Of a DNA stretch of 64,000 nucleotides, positions 10,396 through 18,287 are shown one piece after another. Every line of letters starts with the position of its first letter. The first letter of the stretch is position 1. Origin of the DNA: an uncultured Pirellulaceae bacterium (GTDB taxonomy: Bacteria > Planctomycetota > Planctomycetia > Pirellulales > Pirellulaceae). The stretch is taken from contig CALKCK010000004.1 of assembly GCA_938083195.1 (NCBI GenBank), positions 124,001 to 188,000 of the forward strand, written 5' to 3'. The notes under the pieces were generated by a model, which was not told where the DNA came from, ran no database searches, and worked only from the letters and a program-made list of their open reading frames with translations. Made by a program: the position numbers and the translations under genes.

Positions 10396-11322
10396 ATGAA
10401 CTTGGAGCAAGAGGCTCTCAGCGTTGCGAATAAGAGAATGGAGTTCACCGTGAAGTCTTCTGTCGGAATCAATGTTGTCGACGAATTTCTTTGTGGCAAC
10501 GCTGTTGACGTTGCACGAGAGCTCCCTGATTCTATTGTCGATACGATTGTCACCAGCCCTCCGTACTATCGACAAAGGGACTACGGATCGGTTGAACAAA
10601 TTGGCCAGGAGATTTCACCTGCAGCGTATGTTGAACGGATGGCCGAGTTGTTTTCGGAATTAAGGCGAGTGGTCAAGCCGACCGGCTCCTTGTGGATGGT
10701 GATCGGTGATAAATATCTCAAAGGTGAATTGCTCGGGATGCCTTGGCGGGTTTGTCTCGCTTTGAAAGAAGTGGGCTGGGTTCTTAGAAGTGATTGTATT
10801 TGGCACAAACCGAATGCGATGCCCTCGAGTGTCAAGACGAGGCCGACGGTTGACCATGAATACATTTTCTTTTTCAGCCACTCGAAAAAGGATTATTTTT
10901 ACGATGCCGATGCGGTGCGTGAGCCACACGTTACTTTTTCAGAGTCTTCAAAAATGAAGGGTGGTCGACGGCATTTTGGTAAACGCGGAGGGACGCCTGA
11001 AAAAGGAAAAAATTCGGGAGATACGAATCTACATGATGGTCGCTGGGATCAGGCATTTCACCCTAAGGGGCGAAACAAGCGAACGGTTTGGTCGATCTCG
11101 CTTTCAAAATTCCGAGATGCGCATTTCGCTGTGTATCCAGAATCGTTGGTTGAGACCTGCCTGAACGCCAGCTGCCCGGCCGATGGGGTCGTTTTGGATC
11201 CCTTTTCTGGCGCCGGAACGACCGCAATGGTGGCGAAGAAGAGCGGTCGAAAATTCATCGCTATTGACTGCGTGCCCGAGTATATCGAAATCGCGAAAAA
11301 GAGAATGGAAACGCAGTCGTAG
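10396..11322 (+). CDS. DNA (N4-cytosine/N6-adenine) methyltransferase, beta-class order
   Basis: TSPPYYRQRDYG (motif IV, SPPY) precedes VVLDPFSGAGTTAMVAKKSGRKFIAID (motif I); a probable target-recognition region lies between. Confidence 0.9.
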   Translation: MNLEQEALSVANKRMEFTVKSSVGINVVDEFLCGNAVDVARELPDSIVDTIVTSPPYYRQRDYGSVEQIGQEISPAAYVERMAELFSELRRVVKPTGSLWMVIGDKYLKGELLGMPWRVCLALKEVGWVLRSDCIWHKPNAMPSSVKTRPTVDHEYIFFFSHSKKDYFYDADAVREPHVTFSESSKMKGGRRHFGKRGGTPEKGKNSGDTNLHDGRWDQAFHPKGRNKRTVWSISLSKFRDAHFAVYPESLVETCLNASCPADGVVLDPFSGAGTTAMVAKKSGRKFIAIDCVPEYIEIAKKRMETQS

Positions 11323-11478
11323 GTGATCTTCTTAAACGATTGTTGGAAGGTGGGGGTGGGTCGCTTGAGCCTTCAAGGCAGATAGTCGTCAAGTTATTTG
11401 GGACTGGCATGCCGGGTTGTCTTGGTCGACAATGTTCGTTCGCCCGTCCTTTAGCAAACGCGTTAGATTCTGGAGTGA

Positions 11479-13398
11479 GTGATGACATTAACGGTTCTTG
11501 ATTACAGTATTATTCTGCTGTATTTCGTCGTGATGCTGGGGATTGGTTTTTGGTATCGCAGTCGTGCCGGAAAGAACATCACCGAGTACTTTATTTCTGG
11601 ACGGTCGTTGCCGTGGTGGATCGCGGGCACCTCGATGGTGGCGACAACGTTTGCCGCGGACACTCCGCTGGCGGTAGTGGGGCTGACGATCCAGGACGGT
11701 ATGGCTGGGAACTGGGTTTGGTGGGCGCTGGCATTGGGGGGAATGGTGACGGTGTTCGTTTACGCCCGATTGTGGCGACGAGCCGGAGTAATGACGGATG
11801 TCGAATTGGTGGAGATTCGGTACGCCGGTAAACCTGCTGCCGCTTTGCGCGGGACTCGAGCTCTGTATGTTGCCCTGATCGTGAACCCAATCATCATTGG
11901 GTGGGTCACCACTGCGATGGTCACGGTGCTGAATGAGACTATTTTGCACGAGGTAGGCCCTAGTTCTATCGAACTAAGTTTGTTCGGTGAGGATGCCTTG
12001 TTGTACCGTCCATGGTTGATCATTTTCTTCACTCTCGTGATGGTAGCGGTTTACGGGATGATGTCAGGCATGTGGGGGGTCGCGATCGCGGATGCGATGC
12101 AGTTTTGTTTTGCGATGTTTGGCTGTACAGCGCTGGCCTATTTAGCGATTGTGGAATGCGGAGGTGCACCTGCATTGGAAGCAAAAGTTATCGAGAATTT
12201 TGGAGACAACGGTTCTGCGGCTTTTGACTTTATTCCAAGTCTGACGGGTGAGAACGCGTGGATGCCGGTCTACGTCTTTTTAATTATGTTGCTGGTACAG
12301 TGGTGGGCAACTTGGTATCCGGGGGCAGAACCTGGGGGTGGCGGTTACATTGTTCAGCGAATGGCTGCCTGCAAGGACGAGCGGCACTCAATGTTAGCAA
12401 CGCTTTGGTATCAGATTGCCCATTATTGTATCCGCCCATGGCCTTGGCTAATTGTTGCTTTCGCAGCGTTGGCTTTGTATCCAGAATTGAGAACAAGTGA
12501 ATTGGCGGACGCCAGTTTCGATTCAGGAGTCGGATTTCCGATGGTGATGCGCGATCTGGGAAAACCTGGACTTAATGGACTTTTGCTGGTTACATTTTTT
12601 GCTGCTTTTATGTCGACCCTGAGTACTCAGATGAATTGGGGCGCGTCTTATTTAGTACGTGATGTCTATCAACGGTTTATGAAACCGAATGCTACCGAGC
12701 GTCAGTTGACTCGGGCTTCCAGGGGGGCATCGCTGATCATTTTGATCGCAGGGGCAATTGCTGCAATTCAAATGGCTAATGTTTCGATTGATGCCGCGTG
12801 GAAGATCTTGTTGGCACTTGGTGCAGGGACGGGTGCTGTTTTCATGTTGCGTTGGTTTTGGTGGCGGATTAACGCTTGGAGTGAAATTTCATCCATGGTG
12901 GGATCACTGGTGTTTTTCCTCTCCTATGAATCAGTGATAACTTCGATGGCAGGTGTTGATGCTTTGCGTGCCGGTGAACTATCTTGGGCCGGTTTTGATC
13001 CAGCGTTATCGGAGGTCAAGATGTTGGCCGTCGCGTTACTGACCATTGTTTTCTGGTTACTTGTTACGTTTTTAACGCGACCGGAAAACCCAGAAACACT
13101 CGACCGATTTTACCGAAAGGTTCGACCTGGCGGGCCGTTTTGGAAGCCGGTGGCAAAACGCAACCAAGATGTAACGCCAGATGATGATGTTGGGCTTTCG
13201 ATTGCCGCGGCCATTTGTGCGACTGGAATTGTCTACACCGTCCTACCGTGCATCGGCAATATTATCTTTCAGCACTATTGGGAGGCGGCTTATTGTGGTG
13301 TCGCCGCAGTTGGATTTACATTGGTGGTTGCATTTTTAGTCCGGAAAATTCTAGTTAAAATCAAAAAGAACGAAGCTTCCAATCAGCTTTCGGATTGA
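11479..13398 (+). CDS. Sodium:solute symporter (SSS) family protein
   Basis: 639 aa, multi-TM; GKNITEYFISGRSLPWWIAGTSMVATTFAADTPLAV motif. Confidence 0.92.
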   Translation: MMTLTVLDYSIILLYFVVMLGIGFWYRSRAGKNITEYFISGRSLPWWIAGTSMVATTFAADTPLAVVGLTIQDGMAGNWVWWALALGGMVTVFVYARLWRRAGVMTDVELVEIRYAGKPAAALRGTRALYVALIVNPIIIGWVTTAMVTVLNETILHEVGPSSIELSLFGEDALLYRPWLIIFFTLVMVAVYGMMSGMWGVAIADAMQFCFAMFGCTALAYLAIVECGGAPALEAKVIENFGDNGSAAFDFIPSLTGENAWMPVYVFLIMLLVQWWATWYPGAEPGGGGYIVQRMAACKDERHSMLATLWYQIAHYCIRPWPWLIVAFAALALYPELRTSELADASFDSGVGFPMVMRDLGKPGLNGLLLVTFFAAFMSTLSTQMNWGASYLVRDVYQRFMKPNATERQLTRASRGASLIILIAGAIAAIQMANVSIDAAWKILLALGAGTGAVFMLRWFWWRINAWSEISSMVGSLVFFLSYESVITSMAGVDALRAGELSWAGFDPALSEVKMLAVALLTIVFWLLVTFLTRPENPETLDRFYRKVRPGGPFWKPVAKRNQDVTPDDDVGLSIAAAICATGIVYTVLPCIGNIIFQHYWEAAYCGVAAVGFTLVVAFLVRKILVKIKKNEASNQLSD

Positions 13399-13506
13399 AT
13401 CGATTCGCGGTAGCCAGCATTTATTCTCGCCCGAGATGGCAGACAGAAGGGTTGATCAATATTGGCCAGTTTTTGCTGTTGGGGTAATATCTTGGTTTGA
13501 CTGCCC

Positions 13507-14580
13507 ATGAAGCACGAGAATGGTATGGAAAACAAACAACCGACTCGAATTTTAATCACCCGATTAAGTCACATCGGGGACTGTATCTTGACGTTGCCTG
13601 TTTTGTCGGCAGTACGAGCTCAATACCCTGAAGCGTTCATCGCTTGGGCAGTTGAGTCTCCTTCCCAAAAGTTATTGCGTCACCATCCCGATCTGGATGA
13701 GATCATCATGATTCCCAAAGGGTGGATGAGCAAGCCAAAATGCTGGTCTCAAGTGGCGAGGAATTTGCGATCATTTAAGTTCGATATTGCGATTGATCCG
13801 CAAGGGATCACCAAGAGTGCACTTCTTGGCTGGATTAGTGGGGCACGAACACGAGTAGGAGGGCGAGGGCGATGGGGACGTGAGTTGTCCCCGGTGCTTA
13901 ATAACTGCCTGGTTGAAACGCAATCCGCTCATGTAGTCGACCGTTCGATGGAGTTGTTAGCAGCAATTGGAGTCCAGGGCGACCACCTGGAGTCGCCTCG
14001 CACAGATTTACCGCTGTGTAAACAGGCTGAAAACACGATAGCCGCCTGGATTTTAAATGCTGATTTGGACGAGCCCTTTGTGGTGATCAATCCTGGCGGG
14101 AGCTGGGCGTCTAAGAGGTGGGAAATGGATCGATATGGTGCGGTTGCAAGTTATTTGAAACGGGAATACCAGATCCAAAGCGTAGTTGTTTGGGCTAGTG
14201 ATGAGGAGCTTGAAATGGCAAACGTAATCCACGCAGTTGACCCAGAAGCGTCCATTATTGCTCCCGCGACGAGTTTGACAGAACTGGCAGCGCTGACGAG
14301 TCGTTCAGCGTTCTTTGTTGGTGGTGATACTGGGCCGTTGCATCTCGCTGTGTCTTCGGGCACACCTTGTGTGGGACTCTATGGCACCACTCGCCCTGAA
14401 GAATCAGGCGCCTATGGATCAGAGCATTTGGCAATTCAGAAGTGGTATCAAGCGGGGAGTTGTCGAGAGAGGCGGTCGGCAGCAAATGACGCGATGCGTG
14501 ACATCGACTCGTCCGATGTCATGGAAGCCTGCGACGCGATGATTTTGCAGCTTGGTTTAAAGCGTCGGTCGGTGGCGTAG
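13507..14580 (+). CDS. Glycosyltransferase family 9 (LPS heptosyltransferase-like)
   Basis: RILITRLSHIGDCILTLPVL N-terminus; VVINPGGSWASKRW; FVGGDTGPLHLAVSSGTPCVGLYGTT C-terminal motif. Confidence 0.9.
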   Translation: MKHENGMENKQPTRILITRLSHIGDCILTLPVLSAVRAQYPEAFIAWAVESPSQKLLRHHPDLDEIIMIPKGWMSKPKCWSQVARNLRSFKFDIAIDPQGITKSALLGWISGARTRVGGRGRWGRELSPVLNNCLVETQSAHVVDRSMELLAAIGVQGDHLESPRTDLPLCKQAENTIAAWILNADLDEPFVVINPGGSWASKRWEMDRYGAVASYLKREYQIQSVVVWASDEELEMANVIHAVDPEASIIAPATSLTELAALTSRSAFFVGGDTGPLHLAVSSGTPCVGLYGTTRPEESGAYGSEHLAIQKWYQAGSCRERRSAANDAMRDIDSSDVMEACDAMILQLGLKRRSVA

Positions 14581-14589
14581 ATCTTTCAT

Positions 14590-15582
14590 CTAATTTGGAT
14601 CCGTCGAGATCTCCAAGATGATTGGCAGGTGGTCAGAGCCGGTTGCCCCCCCCACAAATCGATCGTGGACGCAGACATCAGGGGAAACGAACGCATGGTC
14701 GATTGGTATTCGAAGGAACGGCGATTGTGTGGGCCACGTCGCTTGATTCCCGAAGCCACGGCGGCTGTCCCCAAGTCCTGTCGTTGCTTGGAAATCTTTT
14801 AGAAATGGCGACCACGGGGTGCAATTGAAATCGCCCACCACGACTGTTGGGATCTCAGAGTTGCCAAGCAGCTGCGCGACTTTCCTAAATTGCTGATTTC
14901 TAAAAGAGAGCCGGGCTTTGGAAGTTGGGGAATAGGCGTGAACTGCTGCGAGCCGTATCGATTGTTCGTCGAATGACACGACTGCAGACAAAAATGGATT
15001 GTCGATGTTGATCGCTGGCAGCTTGTATATTTGAATGTCGGAAAGAGGATATTTGCTAAAGATGGCAACCCCGAAACCATGCTGACGTGGTTCGCAGGCG
15101 ACATAGGGATAGGTTTGCCTTAGCTCTATCAGTTCATTATCCCATTTTCTTGAATATTCTAAAATCGTTACGACATCGGGAGTGTGCTTAACGATTTCGC
15201 CGATGACTGATTGGTAATTGCGATTGGTAACCAGAACGTTGAACGACATTATTTTGAGCGTTCGCGATGCGGTCGTTGGTTGCGCAGTCGGGTAGTACAT
15301 TGACAAGGTACCAGAGGTTGCAATCAATGCCAGAGATGCCAGCAGAACCGCAAGTCTGTATCGTCTGACCATCACTGAAGTAATGCCGATTGCAACAAGT
15401 GCCAACATGATTTGAAATCGGAAATGGCACGCAAGTTCTGCCAGAAAAAAATATCTTCCGGTAAACGTAAACAAAAATACTCCCGCCGTGAGCAGACCCA
15501 AGACGAGAGTGGCTTTTGAAATGAGCGACTGCGAAAAAGAAATTATTCCCGATCGTTTTGCTTTAGCAACTTGTTCGTTCAT
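14590..15582 (-). CDS. Endonuclease/exonuclease/phosphatase family protein with N-terminal TM segments
   Basis: MSFNVLVTN, VVVGDFNCTPWS, DHAFVSPDV, GSDHLPII motifs. Confidence 0.9.
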   Translation of the reverse strand: MNEQVAKAKRSGIISFSQSLISKATLVLGLLTAGVFLFTFTGRYFFLAELACHFRFQIMLALVAIGITSVMVRRYRLAVLLASLALIATSGTLSMYYPTAQPTTASRTLKIMSFNVLVTNRNYQSVIGEIVKHTPDVVTILEYSRKWDNELIELRQTYPYVACEPRQHGFGVAIFSKYPLSDIQIYKLPAINIDNPFLSAVVSFDEQSIRLAAVHAYSPTSKARLSFRNQQFRKVAQLLGNSEIPTVVVGDFNCTPWSPFLKDFQATTGLGDSRRGFGNQATWPTQSPFLRIPIDHAFVSPDVCVHDRFVGGATGSDHLPIILEISTDPN

Positions 15583-15594
15583 TGAGGCAATTCA

Positions 15595-16260
15595 CTAGGG
15601 CGCCGTTGCGGATTCGTTTGTTCTTTTCATGTCAGCGTGGGGTTCCGCCGGACTCATCGAAGCAGGTTGGTACAAATAAGGATTCAATGTTGGGTCATTG
15701 TACATTTTGAATTGTCGATACGTTCGATGTCGTTTTTTACCAGAGAGAATGTCATCTATTAATTGTCCAAGGGACTGGGACAAATCATCCTGTTGTAAGC
15801 GGCAGACGGCAATCTTTTTTCTTACTGACTCAAAGTGCTCCTCCGAGACATCATCACGTTCTAATTGTTCTTGGAGGTGGTAGAGTCGCAATGCCAAAAT
15901 CGATAATCGATCTATCGTGCAACCAGGCGTCTCGGTATTCATTGGAGCTGCTGGATCGATTTCCGTTTCGGATGAATCAACCATCAAGGCAATCTGGTCA
16001 TCAATTTTTTCAATCCAGTCATTTCGCTGCTGATTGTATCCGTCGATTGATCGCTTGACGCGAGCAATTTCAGCATCGGTAACATCTCTTGAACGGGCGA
16101 TGTCTTCTTCATGCCACAAAAGATAATTAAAGCTATGTTGCTCGCAGACGAGCTTTAGGAATCCCTCATAATTATTGTCAACCGGCAGTTTGTGCCAACG
16201 GTCGACTGTTAATGTTTGAAGGTCGGTGATTTCTTTAATGTCGATCATAGTTCCATCCAT
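15595..16260 (-). CDS. DUF4254 domain-containing protein
   Basis: Leu/Trp/His pattern LTVDRWHKLPVDNNYEGFLKLVCEQHSFNYLLWHEEDIAR...; located near the GT9 gene. Confidence 0.82.
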   Translation of the reverse strand: MDGTMIDIKEITDLQTLTVDRWHKLPVDNNYEGFLKLVCEQHSFNYLLWHEEDIARSRDVTDAEIARVKRSIDGYNQQRNDWIEKIDDQIALMVDSSETEIDPAAPMNTETPGCTIDRLSILALRLYHLQEQLERDDVSEEHFESVRKKIAVCRLQQDDLSQSLGQLIDDILSGKKRHRTYRQFKMYNDPTLNPYLYQPASMSPAEPHADMKRTNESATAP

Positions 16261-16558
16261 TGTTTACTATCGAATCGTCTTGGCGGCACCTTACGAATGC
16301 AGCCTCGTATTTGATGACTCTCTTAGACGTCGAATTCTACGATTATTCGAGAAAATCAACCATGCCGATTTAAGCCAGTCATGTTCGCTCTCTGTGCTCG
16401 TTCGAGTGGAAATTCGTTAAAATAATTTGGATTCGAGGGTCGCTAAGACCGGAATGAGCGTTGGATTGATGATCCGACTTGCGTATGATGAACCTGGAAG
16501 CGTTTGAAGATGCAGGGCTCGCATCTATCGTTCGCTAGCAATCAAAAGGTGGACTGGA

Positions 16559-17665
16559 ATGCGTGTTGGCCAACCGAATTACTCAATCACAATAAATTCC
16601 TTTCCAGTTTCTCTCTTGGTTTTCTTTCTGGTTAGCTCTCTAAGTTTTGTTGATGGGGCGTTTGCGATTGTGACCTCACTGCAAGATACCGATAGCTTCG
16701 GAGCGGCTACGATTGTGAAGGGGAGTCGATTGCCCCAACAAGATTCGAGCCAATTAAAGCCTCCCATACGCTTGGTTTCAAAAGATCAGAGATCTGAATT
16801 TGATGGGAAAAGGTCATTCGGCTACCTTGCCGACGTTTGTAAAATTGGCCCTCGCCCTAGTGCATCCAAGGGGATGGAAAAGCAAAAGAAATACATTCAA
16901 ACTCATTTCGAGTCGATTGGTGGCCAGTTCTTTCAACAGGAGTTTATTGCGCAAAGTCCTTATTCTGGAAAGAACGTAAAATTACACAATTTGCTGATCC
17001 GATGGCATCCAGAAAGGACGCGAAGAATCTTAATCTGTTGTCATCACGACACGCGGCCATTTGCTGATGCTGATAAACGTAATCCTCGCGCGAAATTTAT
17101 CGGGGCGAACGATGGAGGAAGCGGTGTCGCCTTACTTTGTGAATTGGGGCATCACATCGAATCACTTGACGGCGTTTATGGGATTGATTTTGTGTTTTTT
17201 GACGGTGAAGAGTTTGTCATCCAGCGTCCTCGTGACCGAATGTTTTTGGGTTCGACGTTTTTTGCTGAACAGTATTCGAGGGGGATTCCAAAATGGCGTT
17301 ATGAGTGCGCAGTGTTAGTCGATATGGTGGCTGATAAAGATCTCCAACTCCCTTTGGAGGGTAACAGTCTGCATTTCGCGCGCGGGCTGACGGAGGAAAT
17401 CTGGGATGTTGCCCGTGAAATTGGTGTGAAGGAATTTGTGCCTGAAGAATTTAAGTTCATTCGCGATGACCACCTGCCATTGAACGAAATCGCAAAAATA
17501 CCGACTTGTGATATTATTGATTTTAATTTCCCTAACCCAGTGGCGGGAAATATATACTGGCACACTCGCGAGGATAAATTAGAAAATTGTTCTGCTGAGT
17601 CGTTAGGAAAAGTCGGGGCTGTCGTGTTAGCCTGGCTTCAAAAAAGACAGCGAGCTAAAAAATAA
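16559..17665 (+). CDS. M28 family / glutaminyl-peptide cyclotransferase-like secreted zinc hydrolase
   Basis: CCHHDTRPFADAD, GANDGGSGVALLCEL, DFVFFDGEEF metal-binding motifs; signal-like N-terminus. Confidence 0.87.
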   Translation: MRVGQPNYSITINSFPVSLLVFFLVSSLSFVDGAFAIVTSLQDTDSFGAATIVKGSRLPQQDSSQLKPPIRLVSKDQRSEFDGKRSFGYLADVCKIGPRPSASKGMEKQKKYIQTHFESIGGQFFQQEFIAQSPYSGKNVKLHNLLIRWHPERTRRILICCHHDTRPFADADKRNPRAKFIGANDGGSGVALLCELGHHIESLDGVYGIDFVFFDGEEFVIQRPRDRMFLGSTFFAEQYSRGIPKWRYECAVLVDMVADKDLQLPLEGNSLHFARGLTEEIWDVAREIGVKEFVPEEFKFIRDDHLPLNEIAKIPTCDIIDFNFPNPVAGNIYWHTREDKLENCSAESLGKVGAVVLAWLQKRQRAKK

Positions 17666-17690
17666 GTAATCTTCGGCCAATTTTGTTTCG

Positions 17691-18287
17691 TTGTTTTATT
17701 CCGTCTCTTTGCGTGGGAACCAAGTTATTGTGATTGATTTTGAGTCTGTCATTCAATCGTTTGAATTGCTGGGAGCATTCGAGGGAATCAAAGGGTTCTC
17801 CTTAGTGCTGGGCATGGGTGCGGTTGCTTCGGGAGTGTTCTTGTTTTTGAATCATCGGCGACACTTGGCGGAGGTGATGTCCGACGCTCAAAAAAAGCGA
17901 ATTTTGGCGTTTGAGATTCGGAAGTATCGACGGCGGACGGCTATTAGTGCGATGATTACGTCCACCGGATTCATGCTGGCGGCACTTAATTGGGTAAATG
18001 AACCTCGCGTCTTTACTGTTTTTATATTGATGATCCTCGGCCTGCTCTTGGGGATTTTAGTGATCGCGTTCTTTGATCTCTTTCTTGTCGGCTTGCAGCA
18101 GATCGCGACGCCCGATCCAAAGTCGCAAAAAGCGATGATTGAAGCGTTTCTGAAGCAGCGGGAAGAAGCAGCGGCCCAAGCGAAGGCAGAGGGTGATTCC
18201 GAAGGCGGGCATGTGGCTGAATCAGTGGCGGCGACGCCAATCTCGACATCTCCAGAGGATGTCGAGGCCGCGGACGAGAACGATTAG
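17691..18287 (+). CDS. Hypothetical membrane protein
   Basis: 198 aa with three hydrophobic helices and an acidic/Ala-rich C-terminus. The start (TTG 17691 or GTG 17730) is uncertain. Confidence 0.7.
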   Translation: MFYSVSLRGNQVIVIDFESVIQSFELLGAFEGIKGFSLVLGMGAVASGVFLFLNHRRHLAEVMSDAQKKRILAFEIRKYRRRTAISAMITSTGFMLAALNWVNEPRVFTVFILMILGLLLGILVIAFFDLFLVGLQQIATPDPKSQKAMIEAFLKQREEAAAQAKAEGDSEGGHVAESVAATPISTSPEDVEAADEND

